Positions 1 to 6,305 of a stretch of DNA of 10,194 bases are shown piece after piece. The stretch lies in assembly GCA_030043545.1 (NCBI GenBank), contig JASHXM010000066.1, positions 1-10,194 of the forward strand, given 5' to 3'. Origin of the DNA: Thermoplasmata archaeon (lineage in GTDB: Archaea > Thermoplasmatota > Thermoplasmata > Lutacidiplasmatales > UBA184). The first letter of the stretch is position 1, and each line of letters opens with the position of its first letter. Below the pieces are notes generated by a model, which was not told the origin of the DNA, did no database searches, and was given only the letters and a program-made list of their open reading frames with translations. The position numbers and the translations under genes are program-made.

Positions 1-1553
1 ACGCCGTCCGCCGCCAGCGCGGCGATCGCCTCGCGCGCGCCGTCCGAGATCGGGTCGTCGAACGAGAGGAGACCGGCGGGGGCCCCCCCGATCCGCACGA
101 CCGCCGCCGAGAGCCCGTCGCGCGAGGCCGCGCGGAGGGGCGCTTCGAGCGCCGGAGGCAGCGGGTCGTCCGGATCGGGACGCACGACCTCGACCGACCG
201 ACCGTCCACGGTGCCGCGCAGCCCGCGGCCCGGGACCGCCCGGATCTCCTGGGCCGGACGTACGGTGAGCCCGCGCGCGGCCGTCGCTTCGCGGATCGCC
301 CGGGCGAACGGGTGGGTCGAACCGGACTCCACGGCGGCCGCCGCGGAGAGCACGTCGTCCGCGGTCGCCCCGGTCGCGGGCTCGACGCGTCGGACCGTTG
401 GGCGCCCCCGGGTCAGCGTGCCGGTCTTGTCGACCAGCAGGCAGTCCACGCGCGCGGCGCGCTCGAGGGCATCGTCTCCGCGGAACAGCGCGCCGGCCTC
501 GGCCGCCCGGCCGGCCCCGACGAGGAGCGCCGCCGGGGTGGCGAGGCCGAAGGCGCACGGACAGGCGGTGACCGCGACGGTTACGAAGATCAGGAGGGCG
601 GTCGTGGCGCCCGCACCGGCCAGGAGATACCACCCCCCGGCCGCGCCGAGGGCGAGGATCAGCACGACCGGGACGAAGACGGCCGCGATACGATCGGCCG
701 TCCGCTGGATCGGCACCCGGGACATCGACGCCTCGGTGACGAGGCGTCCGACCTCCGCCAGGAACGTGTCGGCGCCGACGCCGATCGCTCGGGCGAGCAC
801 CCGGCCGTCCCCGTTCACCGAACCCGCGAGCACGGAGTCACCGGGGCCCAGCGCGCGGGGGACCGGCTCGCCGGTGAGGAGCGACTCGTCGACCGTCGTC
901 CGGCCCTCTTCGACCTGGGCGTCCGCGGGGAACCGCTCGCCGGGCCGCACCGAGAGCCGGTCCCCGACCCGAACCTCCGCGACCGTTACGGTGCGTTCGG
1001 TCCCCGCCTGTACGACCACGGCGTGCTCCGGAACGAGCTCCCCGAGCCGTCGTACGGTCGCGCCCGCGCGGTCGCGGGTTCGCTGCTCGAGGTAGTGCCC
1101 GGTGAGGATCAGCGTGACGATGAGGCTGGAGGCGTCGAAGAAAGTGCGCGACGGTAGGTGACCGAGCCCGAGGAGCGCCACCGCGCTGTAGCCGTACGCC
1201 GCCGTCGAGCCGACCGCGATCAGGACGTCCATGTTCCACGTCCGGTCCCGGACCGCGTCGTACGTGCCCCGGTAGAACGTCGATCCCGGGTAGAACTGCA
1301 CGACCGTCGCGCCGAGCGCGGCAAGGAACGGCGCGGTCGGTCCGAGCGGAAGGTAGGTGAGCCCGACGACCGCGACGGCGAGCGGCCAGGCGACGAGCAG
1401 GCGGGTCGCCAGCCTTCGCCGCTCCCGCGTCGGTTCGGCGAACTCGTCGCGGCACGCTTCGCAGCAGAAGTAGTAGGTGCGGTTCTCGCGGTCCAGCCGC
1501 AGCGTCGTCGTCGCCGGGTCGACGAACATCCCGCAGACCGGGTCGGTCGCCAT
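1..1553 (-). CDS. copA: Copper-type P1B ATPase with N-terminal YHS domain (partial, C-terminus cut)
   Basis: Heavy-metal-translocating P-type ATPase, most likely exporting Cu+ across the membrane with ATP. The 517 residues in the window run from an ATG at 1553 to the left edge. A YHS metal-binding domain comes first (DPVCGM at residues 4-9, then YYFCCEAC), where most relatives carry an HMA domain. Membrane helices follow, including the NMDVLIAVGS segment typical of copper pumps. The actuator motif TGEP begins at residue 227, the membrane metal site CPC is at 331-333, the phosphorylation motif DKTGTLT has its catalytic Asp at 375, and the HP dipeptide of the nucleotide-binding domain is at 414-415. 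The GDGxND hinge and last helices lie outside the window. It sits 24 nt downstream of a stand-alone YHS gene on the same strand and may also have its own promoter. CPC fits Cu+/Ag+; Cu2+ cannot be excluded. Confidence 0.95.
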   Translation of the reverse strand, partial: MATDPVCGMFVDPATTTLRLDRENRTYYFCCEACRDEFAEPTRERRRLATRLLVAWPLAVAVVGLTYLPLGPTAPFLAALGATVVQFYPGSTFYRGTYDAVRDRTWNMDVLIAVGSTAAYGYSAVALLGLGHLPSRTFFDASSLIVTLILTGHYLEQRTRDRAGATVRRLGELVPEHAVVVQAGTERTVTVAEVRVGDRLSVRPGERFPADAQVEEGRTTVDESLLTGEPVPRALGPGDSVLAGSVNGDGRVLARAIGVGADTFLAEVGRLVTEASMSRVPIQRTADRIAAVFVPVVLILALGAAGGWYLLAGAGATTALLIFVTVAVTACPCAFGLATPAALLVGAGRAAEAGALFRGDDALERAARVDCLLVDKTGTLTRGRPTVRRVEPATGATADDVLSAAAAVESGSTHPFARAIREATAARGLTVRPAQEIRAVPGRGLRGTVDGRSVEVVRPDPDDPLPPALEAPLRAASRDGLSAAVVRIGGAPAGLLSFDDPISDGAREAIAALAADG

Positions 1554-1575
1554 CGACGCGGTTCGCGGGGCGGCG

Positions 1576-1581
1576 GATTAC
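1576..1581 (-). promoter_or_regulatory. TATA-like element upstream of the copper ATPase
   Basis: On the minus strand the hexamer GTAATC lies 23-28 nt upstream of the ATPase ATG, the spacing expected of an archaeal TATA box driving a leaderless mRNA. It overlaps the stop codon of the YHS gene, so the ATPase could be made both from this promoter and by read-through. The hexamer is a weak match, and the case rests mainly on its position. Confidence 0.35.
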
Positions 1582-1724
1582 CGGGACGACGACGCCCGCT
1601 TCTGCTCGAACCGCTTCTGGCAGCTGCCGGAACAGAAGTAGACCGCTTTCCCGTCGTACACGCCGTGCGCCGCGGCGCGCTCGGTGTCGACGGTCATCCC
1701 GCACACCGGGTCCGTCACCTGCAT
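1578..1724 (-). CDS. Stand-alone YHS-domain protein (48 aa), putative copper-binding partner
   Basis: A 48-residue protein that is essentially one YHS domain: TDPVCGMTVD at residues 4-13, and YFCSGSCQKRF with cysteines at 31 and 35. YHS domains of this kind are linked to metal, often copper, binding; three Cys residues are visible (8, 31, 35). The domain closely resembles the N-terminus of the ATPase encoded 24 nt downstream, so the two probably act together, the small protein perhaps delivering or buffering copper. That role is inferred. I chose the ATG at 1724 because the YHS motif begins three residues later and a TATA-like element lies 24-29 nt upstream. A longer in-frame reading starting further upstream would run antisense through the rhodanese gene and is unlikely. 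Confidence 0.85.
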   Translation of the reverse strand: MQVTDPVCGMTVDTERAAAHGVYDGKAVYFCSGSCQKRFEQKRASSSR

Positions 1725-1747
1725 CGGGGGGATGGACGGCTTGAGCG

Positions 1748-1753
1748 GATTTA
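1748..1753 (-). promoter_or_regulatory. TATA-like element upstream of the YHS gene
   Basis: Minus-strand TAAATC lies 24-29 nt before the YHS ATG, in locally AT-richer sequence within very GC-rich DNA. The spacing implies a leaderless transcript covering the YHS gene and probably the ATPase. Confidence 0.5.
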
Positions 1754-1783
1754 GGGGTGGCGACCCGGCGGCCGGTCGAAACC

Positions 1784-1789
1784 GATAAC
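1784..1789 (+). promoter_or_regulatory. TATA-like element upstream of the rhodanese gene
   Basis: GATAAC lies 24-29 nt upstream of the rhodanese ATG, the same offset as the element for the divergent YHS gene. The two elements sit back to back, 30 nt apart, which suggests one shared control region. Confidence 0.5.
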
Positions 1790-1812
1790 CGTCCGGGACC
1801 GTCGCGGCGCCG

Positions 1813-2139
1813 ATGGCCGAGGAGCGCGAACCGGGGGAGATCGCGCGCGAGCGCACGGAACGCCCCGAGGCGATCGTCCTCCTCGACGTCCGCGAGCCGG
1901 ACGAACGGGAGACCGCCGCGATCCTACCGTCGATCCACATCCCGATGCGCGAGGTGGCGTCCCGGCTCGCCGAGATCCCCCGCGACAAGGAGATCGTCGT
2001 CTACTGCCACGGCGGGATGCGCTCGGCGATGGTCGCCGCGTTCCTCGAGGGGAAGGGGTTCGCCCACGTGACGAACCTGGCGGGCGGCATCGACGCCTGG
2101 TCCCGCCGCGTCGACCCGAGCGTCCCCCGCTACGGCTGA
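1813..2139 (+). CDS. Single-domain rhodanese-like sulfurtransferase
   Basis: A 108-residue single rhodanese domain. LLDVREPDE (residues 23-31) is the family's N-terminal CH2A-type motif, and VVYCHGGMRS (62-71) holds the catalytic Cys65 in its active-site loop. The C-terminal half has the usual GFAHVTNLAGGIDAW signature. Such proteins form a persulfide on the Cys and pass sulfur to acceptors such as thiosulfate/cyanide systems or cofactor and tRNA thiolation pathways; the substrate cannot be read from sequence. No signal peptide is visible, so it is likely cytoplasmic. It is divergent from the YHS/copper-ATPase unit, so thiol or metal stress is a possible context, but this is inference. The ATG is supported by the TATA-like element 24-29 nt upstream. 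Confidence 0.93.
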   Translation: MAEEREPGEIARERTERPEAIVLLDVREPDERETAAILPSIHIPMREVASRLAEIPRDKEIVVYCHGGMRSAMVAAFLEGKGFAHVTNLAGGIDAWSRRVDPSVPRYG

Positions 2140-2227
2140 CGGCCGAGCCGGAGTCACCCGGCGTGAGTGCTCGATGTGCGCTTCTCGCTTCTACTCCGCG
2201 AGTGGTCCGAGCGCCGGAACCCGGACC

Positions 2228-3226
2228 ATGGAACCGCTCGGCTCCCGCACCGCCCCGGTCCCGACGGACGGGCGGGTGCTGACGGTACGAGGGCTCTCGA
2301 AGACGTACTCCGGCCGCACGGGCCGGAAGGTCGCGAACGACTCGATCGACCTCGACGTCTCCGCCGGGGAGATCGTCGCCCTGCTCGGGCCGAACGGGGC
2401 GGGGAAGACGACGTTCCTCCGCCAGGTCGCCGGTCAGCTGCTTCCCACCGCCGGGTCGATCGAGGTCGCGGGGGTGGACATGGTCCGCTCGCCCCGGCGC
2501 GCGAAGGAGTTCCTCTCGGTGATCCCTCAGGAGTGCGAACCGAGGTCCGACCTCACGACGGAGGAGCACCTCCGCTACTTCGCTCGGCTCAAGGGGGAGA
2601 CCCGGGGGAGCATCGCGGCGACCGTCGAGCGCTTGCTGACGGAGACCGGCCTCGCGGAGCATCGGGGGAAACTGGTCCGCGAACTGTCGGGGGGACTCCG
2701 CCGCCGGGTCCTCCTCGCGGTCGCGCTCTCCGGTCCCTCGACCCGCCTCCTGCTGCTCGATGAGCCGACGACCGGCGTCGACCCGGAGGGCCGCCGCTCC
2801 GTCTGGCGACTGATCGACGCGCTGCGCGCGCGCCGGATCGGGATCCTGCTCACGACCCACTACATCGAGGAGGCGGAGTACCTCGCGGACCGCGTCGCGA
2901 TCATCAACGGGGGCCGGCTCGTCGCCGGCGGGACCGTCGAGGAGATCCGGGCGACCCTGCCGTTCCGCGGCCGCCTCGAGATCCGCGGGCTCGACCACCT
3001 CACGCCCTCGGCGCGCGTGCTCGTCGGGGAGTTGGAGTCGAAGTACCGGGTCAGCGTCCGCCTGGGGAACGCCGAACGGCTCGAGATCGTCGACCCGTTC
3101 CGCCCCGAGGTCGTACAGGAGCTCGCCCATCTGACGACCGAAGGCGTCCGGGCGACGCTGAGCCCGGTGTCGCTCGAGGACGCGTACCTCGCCATGGTCG
3201 GGGCCGAGGCCGGGGAGCTGCCGTGA
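2228..3226 (+). CDS. ABC transporter ATP-binding protein (ABC-2 exporter type)
   Basis: Nucleotide-binding subunit powering the membrane protein encoded next. With the start at 2228 it has 332 residues: Walker A GPNGAGKTT at 54-62, Q-loop Gln101, signature LSGGLRRRV at 153-161, Walker B LLLLDEP at 175-181 followed by TTGVD, and the switch His at 211. A C-terminal extension of about 90 residues follows the core domain, as in multidrug/antibiotic-type exporters of the DrrA/CcmA group. An in-frame ATG at 2174 would add 18 residues, but those codons have a clearly lower third-position GC than the gene, so I prefer 2228. The stop overlaps the permease start, indicating translational coupling. The substrate is unknown. 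No convincing TATA box is visible for either start. Confidence 0.93.
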   Translation: MEPLGSRTAPVPTDGRVLTVRGLSKTYSGRTGRKVANDSIDLDVSAGEIVALLGPNGAGKTTFLRQVAGQLLPTAGSIEVAGVDMVRSPRRAKEFLSVIPQECEPRSDLTTEEHLRYFARLKGETRGSIAATVERLLTETGLAEHRGKLVRELSGGLRRRVLLAVALSGPSTRLLLLDEPTTGVDPEGRRSVWRLIDALRARRIGILLTTHYIEEAEYLADRVAIINGGRLVAGGTVEEIRATLPFRGRLEIRGLDHLTPSARVLVGELESKYRVSVRLGNAERLEIVDPFRPEVVQELAHLTTEGVRATLSPVSLEDAYLAMVGAEAGELP

Positions 3227-3966
3227 GCTGGCGTCGGTTCCCCGATCAGCTCGCGGTCTCGACGCACATGCAGCTCACCGGCACGACCCGGGAGCTCGGG
3301 CTCCTCCTCGGGTTCACGATCCTGTTCCCGATCGGGATCCTGTTCTTCCTCAACGTCCTGATCGTCCCGGCGCTGCGCGTCCAGGTGCTGATCGGCACGA
3401 TCATGATGGAGACGGCGCTCCTGAACGTCAACGTCCTCGCGCAGGCGATCGGCGGCGACAAGCAGACGAAGCTGTTCGACCTGTTCGTCTCGCTTCCGAT
3501 CTCGCCCGCGGTCTACGCGCTGTCGATCGCCCTCAGCATCCTCCCGTTCTCCCTCGCCTCGGCGGTGGTCACGCTCGGCGTCGCGATCGTCGCGTTCCAC
3601 GTCGTGATCACTCCGTTCACCCTCGCCGCGCTGGTCGGGGGGTTCGTGCTCGTCTGGGGGTCGACCCTCGGGGTCGGTTTCCTGATCGGCGTCCTGGGGC
3701 GATCGCCCCGGCAGATCAACTCGATGGCACAGCTGGTCGGGATCCTGCTCACGTTCTTCGTGCCGGTCTTCTACCCGGCCTCGATCCTCCCGCTCCCGCT
3801 TCGGGTCGTGGCGTACGGCTGGCCGCTCACGTGGGGAGCGCAGTTCCTCGTCGCGGTCGTCAACGGCCCGGCCTCGACGCTCGCGATCTCCGGGGCCGTC
3901 CTCGTCGGGTTCGTCGTCGCCTGGTTCGCCCTGATCGGATCGGGGATCCGCTGGCGGGAGCGGTAG
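3223..3966 (+). CDS. ABC-2 type transporter permease
   Basis: Integral membrane partner of the preceding ATPase. It has 247 residues with about six hydrophobic segments at roughly 25-47, 53-77, 97-128, 132-158, 166-190 and 219-241. Between the second and third lies GGDKQTKLFDLFVSLPIS (77-94), resembling the cytoplasmic coupling region of ABC-2 permeases. The GTG start shares bases with the TGA of the ATPase gene (GTGA overlap), so the two are surely one operon. Two copies of each subunit would form the exporter. The cargo (drug, lipid or polysaccharide) cannot be told from sequence. The gene ends 8 nt from the stop of the convergent winged-helix gene, so the two transcripts must share or overlap their termination region. 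Confidence 0.9.
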   Translation: MSWRRFPDQLAVSTHMQLTGTTRELGLLLGFTILFPIGILFFLNVLIVPALRVQVLIGTIMMETALLNVNVLAQAIGGDKQTKLFDLFVSLPISPAVYALSIALSILPFSLASAVVTLGVAIVAFHVVITPFTLAALVGGFVLVWGSTLGVGFLIGVLGRSPRQINSMAQLVGILLTFFVPVFYPASILPLPLRVVAYGWPLTWGAQFLVAVVNGPASTLAISGAVLVGFVVAWFALIGSGIRWRER

Positions 3967-3974
3967 CGCGGCGG

Positions 3975-4307
3975 CTACGGGGCCCGACGCGCGCGGGACG
4001 GAGGTCCCGCACCGAGCACTTCCACGTAGGCGCGCATCTTCCAGTACGTGTCGAGGAACTCCTGGCCCCGGGGCGTGATGTCGTAGACCGGTCGCCCGTC
4101 GACCTCCTCGGTCCGCAGGAGCCCGAGCGCGAGCAGCCGCTCGACGAACGTGCGCAACCGGTCGACCGGCATCCCGGCGCCGTACGACACCCGCGTGATC
4201 CGGGCGGCCCCGTGGTACCGCTTCACGACCTCGAGCACCGTCGCGTACAGGTCCGTCACCTCGCGGCGGCGGGCCGACCCGTTCTCGGGGGATCGACCGC
4301 CGAGCAT
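3975..4307 (-). CDS. Archaeal winged-helix DNA-binding regulator
   Basis: A 110-residue protein built as a winged helix. The helices span about 17-65 (TDLYATVLEVV, ITRVSYGAGMP, VDRLRTFVERLLALGLL), then comes a beta wing (LRTEEVDGRPVYDITPRGQEFLD, 64-86) and a terminal helix (86-97). The YDITPRGQEFL wing is typical of the archaeal winged-helix group seen as PF14947-like (HTH_45) proteins and distant PadR-like regulators. It probably binds DNA as a dimer through the C-terminal helix. The gene starts 12 nt after the stop of the beta-solenoid gene, with no promoter seen in the gap, so it is likely co-transcribed. It may control that operon through the dyad at 5573-5589; this is inference. Confidence 0.85.
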   Translation of the reverse strand: MLGGRSPENGSARRREVTDLYATVLEVVKRYHGAARITRVSYGAGMPVDRLRTFVERLLALGLLRTEEVDGRPVYDITPRGQEFLDTYWKMRAYVEVLGAGPPSRARRAP

Positions 4308-4319
4308 CGCGCCCTCGGC

Positions 4320-5537
4320 CTACAGCGGGAACGCGGGGAGCGTGGCGACCTTGGAGGGGGGCGCCCGGCACACCGCTCCGTCCCCGAGCTGGAGCTCGTC
4401 GCGGTAGACGACCTCGTCGACGACCGCGTCGTCCCCGATCCGGACCGACGCGCCGACGATCCGACGCGCCGTCGCCCGGTCGCCGAGCTCGACCCGGTCG
4501 CCGTAGACCTCCTCGACCCGCGCCCGGTCGTCGATCTCGACGCGCCCGCCGACCAGCGGACCGCTCGCCCGCGCCTTCCGTCCGATCTCGAGCGCGGCGG
4601 CGCGGAACCCGCGCTTCGTCGCGACGGCGCCGCCGATCTCCGCGTCGCCGTCGATCACCGCGGAATCGGCGGAGAGGGTCCCGCCGACCTCGACGCGACC
4701 GGCCCGGAGCGCGCCGCCGACGGCGATCGCCCCGCCGACCTCGAGCCCGCCGGTGAGCGTGAGCGCGCCCCGGACCTCGAACTTTCCCCCGACCTCGACG
4801 GAGGTGCCCCGCCCGTCCCCGCCGATCGTCCCGATCCCGCCGATGTCGATCGAGACGAACTCGAGGTCCTGGTCGGCGCCGAACATTCCGCCCACGTCGA
4901 TCGAACGGCCTTTCGACGGACCCCGCAGCTGCACGATCCCGCCGACGTCCAGGTCGCCGAACTCGAGCCGGCCCTCGGCTAGGCATCGGCCGCCGACGTC
5001 GATCGCCTCCCGGACCGTCCCGCCGGCGAGCCGCACCGACCCGCCGACCTCGATCCGGTCCAGGTCGACCTCGCCGAGCTCCGCGACGCCGCCGGCCTCG
5101 ACGGTCCGTCCGGTGAGCTTCCCGACGATCCGCAACTTGCCCCCGACGGAGATCCTGGGAGCGGTGACGGTCCCCCGGCCCTCGAGCACGCCCCCGACCT
5201 CGATCTCCTCCGCGGTCGCGGCGCCGCCGACCCGCAGCCGCCGGTCGACGTCGACGCTCCGCGCGGAGAGCGCCCCGGCGATGTCCACGCCCCCGTCCCG
5301 GGCGCGCAGGCGGTCGTGCACGACGACGTCGCCGGAGACTTCGACCGACCCGTCGTCGACCTCGATCGACCCGGATTCGATCGTCCCGACGACCTGGGCG
5401 GAGCCGTGGAACCGCGTCGTCCCCGACACGACGATCTTGCCGTCCGCCTCGACGCGGGCCCCGCTGCCGACGGCCAGGTCGCCGTCGACCGGTCCGAGCC
5501 GGGCCCGGCCGCCCCGCGGCACCGTCGTCTCGCTCAT
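4320..5537 (-). CDS. Bactofilin-like polymer-forming beta-solenoid protein (405 aa)
   Basis: A 405-residue protein made almost wholly of short repeats keyed by V/I-E/D-V-G-G. The first G of that motif falls at residues 115, 132, 149, 165, 182, 199, 216, 233, 250, 268, 285, 302, 319, 352, 369 and 385 (an equivalent VEIDD at 333-337), so the period is about 17 residues. This is the mark of a right-handed beta-helix as in bactofilins (PF04519), cytoskeletal proteins that polymerise end to end without nucleotide. No signal peptide or membrane segment is seen, so it is probably cytoplasmic or membrane-peripheral. It is much longer than usual bactofilins (about 150-200 aa). The C-terminal tail (residues 391-405) is non-repetitive. 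The ATG at 5537 is supported by a TATA box 26-31 nt upstream; reading further upstream would run through promoter-like sequence. The winged-helix gene follows in the same operon. A precise role (shape, membrane scaffold) is unproven. Confidence 0.85.
   Translation of the reverse strand: MSETTVPRGGRARLGPVDGDLAVGSGARVEADGKIVVSGTTRFHGSAQVVGTIESGSIEVDDGSVEVSGDVVVHDRLRARDGGVDIAGALSARSVDVDRRLRVGGAATAEEIEVGGVLEGRGTVTAPRISVGGKLRIVGKLTGRTVEAGGVAELGEVDLDRIEVGGSVRLAGGTVREAIDVGGRCLAEGRLEFGDLDVGGIVQLRGPSKGRSIDVGGMFGADQDLEFVSIDIGGIGTIGGDGRGTSVEVGGKFEVRGALTLTGGLEVGGAIAVGGALRAGRVEVGGTLSADSAVIDGDAEIGGAVATKRGFRAAALEIGRKARASGPLVGGRVEIDDRARVEEVYGDRVELGDRATARRIVGASVRIGDDAVVDEVVYRDELQLGDGAVCRAPPSKVATLPAFPL
4377..5255 (-). 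repeat. In-gene ~51-bp degenerate tandem repeat encoding solenoid turns
   Basis: Inside the solenoid gene a CCGCCGACCTCGA-like plus-strand block recurs about every 51 bp (54 or 48 bp at a few steps), for example near 4680, 4731, 4785, 4836, 4887, 4938, 4989, 5040 and 5091. Each copy codes for the V-E-V-G-G turn of one solenoid coil. The bases between are diverged and the frame is never broken, so selection on the protein, not recent DNA amplification, explains it. Confidence 0.85.
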
Positions 5538-5562
5538 CGGCCCCTCCACCCGCCGGATGGGG

Positions 5563-5568
5563 TATATC
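5563..5568 (-). promoter_or_regulatory. TATA box of the solenoid/regulator operon
   Basis: Minus-strand GATATA lies 26-31 nt before the solenoid ATG within an AT-rich island (5563-5572). It is the clearest TATA-like element in the window. It implies a very short or absent leader for the solenoid mRNA. Confidence 0.6.
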
Positions 5569-5572
5569 GATA

Positions 5573-5589
5573 GGTCACCGGGGGTGACC
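5573..5589. promoter_or_regulatory. Perfect 7+7 dyad beside the solenoid promoter, candidate operator
   Basis: GGTCACC and its exact complement GGTGACC are separated by GGG. The dyad begins immediately upstream of the AT-rich TATA island of the solenoid gene, over the position of the BRE. A protein bound here would block TFB/TBP loading, so it looks like a repressor site. It also lies 31 nt past the methyltransferase stop and could instead fold as a hairpin at that transcript's end, though no T-tract follows. Confidence 0.45.
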
Positions 5590-5619
5590 ACTCGTCCTTC
5601 GCCCGGCGTTCGGGGCCGG

Positions 5620-6198
5620 TCATGCCGACCGGACGATCGCGAACTGGTGGCGGCCCGGAAACTCGGCCCGGACCCCGTGGTCCGCGGTGAATGCACCGAC
5701 CCCTTTCGTCACGCCGTCGCCGAACGGGCTGTTCGGGAGGTGGACGTCGTCGCCGAGGAGAAGACCGCCGGGGCGGACCCGCGTCCACGCCGCCTCGAGG
5801 TCGGCCCGGACCGACGGCGCGCGGTGGTCGCCGTCCAAGTAGATCCAGTCGAGCGAGGCCGGCGCGAGCTGGGCGAAGAACTCCGCCGAGGTGCCCCGGA
5901 AGATCCGCACGCGGCCGGCGGCGATCTCGCGCGCGAACCGGGCGTTGACCGCTTCGAAGATCCCGTCCATCACCGCCTGCGTGTTGTTCCCCCGGCCGCC
6001 CCACTGGCGCGACGGGATCTCGGGGACGCAGATCCACGGGTCGATCAGGTGGAGCAGGCGAGGACGAGCGACCGCGAGGAGCCGCTCGGAGAAGTCGCCG
6101 CGGTAGACGCCGATCTCGGCGCCGACGCCGTCCGGGGGGAGCCGGCGGACGATGAAGTCGCGGTACCACCGAGGACGCCAGTTCCGCGTGAGCCGCAT
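5620..6198 (-). CDS. Class I SAM-dependent methyltransferase (Methyltransf_24-like)
   Basis: A 192-residue Rossmann-fold methyltransferase. Motif I is GAEIGVYRGDFSE (residues 26-38), the acidic residue closing strand 2 is Asp53 (HLIDPW), DWIYLDGDH (117-125) is strand 4, and GGLLLGDD (144-151) lies at strand 5. The pairing of LDGDH with a following DLEAAW helix and GG...DD is typical of the Methyltransf_24 group, many of which methylate sugars, catechols or natural products; the acceptor here is unknown. Length is normal for the group. It is read toward the solenoid gene, with an 82-nt gap holding that gene's promoter, so co-transcription is possible but not required. It is divergent from the uracil-DNA glycosylase gene. 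No good TATA box is visible at the expected distance from its ATG. Confidence 0.9.
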   Translation of the reverse strand: MRLTRNWRPRWYRDFIVRRLPPDGVGAEIGVYRGDFSERLLAVARPRLLHLIDPWICVPEIPSRQWGGRGNNTQAVMDGIFEAVNARFAREIAAGRVRIFRGTSAEFFAQLAPASLDWIYLDGDHRAPSVRADLEAAWTRVRPGGLLLGDDVHLPNSPFGDGVTKGVGAFTADHGVRAEFPGRHQFAIVRSA

Positions 6199-6278
6199 CG
6201 CCCTCGGGGGCCTCCGCGGGGCGGGGAGTCACGGGGGGAGTTCAACCTTGCCCACCGACCGCCGGCGCGGGGGCACTC

Positions 6279-6284
6279 CTTAAC
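6279..6284 (+). promoter_or_regulatory. TATA-like element upstream of the uracil-DNA glycosylase gene
   Basis: CTTAAC lies 22-27 nt upstream of the GTG start, in a 107-nt divergent gap that is otherwise GC-rich. It probably starts the transcript that continues into tgtA. Confidence 0.45.
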
Positions 6285-6305
6285 CGAGAGGCGGGGTGCC
6301 GGGTC

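Noticed and set aside
1578..1988. A 136-residue version of the YHS protein
   Set aside because: The extra 88 N-terminal residues would be read antisense through the rhodanese gene and its promoter; the start at 1724 has the right motif position and TATA spacing.
2174..2227. An 18-residue N-terminal extension of the ABC ATPase from an upstream ATG
   Set aside because: Third-position GC falls in this stretch compared with the gene body, and the extension precedes the normal domain start. It remains possible but is less likely.
2860..4986. A 708-residue minus-strand open reading frame
   Set aside because: It is antisense to the ABC operon and overlaps the winged-helix and solenoid genes in another frame. 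The translation is low-complexity Arg/Gly/Asp-rich with no domain, an artefact of GC-rich DNA lacking stops.
4377..5255. Regular ~51-bp repetition that could suggest a CRISPR-like array or minisatellite
   Set aside because: The units are degenerate, contiguous without unique spacers of fixed length, and preserve one reading frame encoding solenoid coils.
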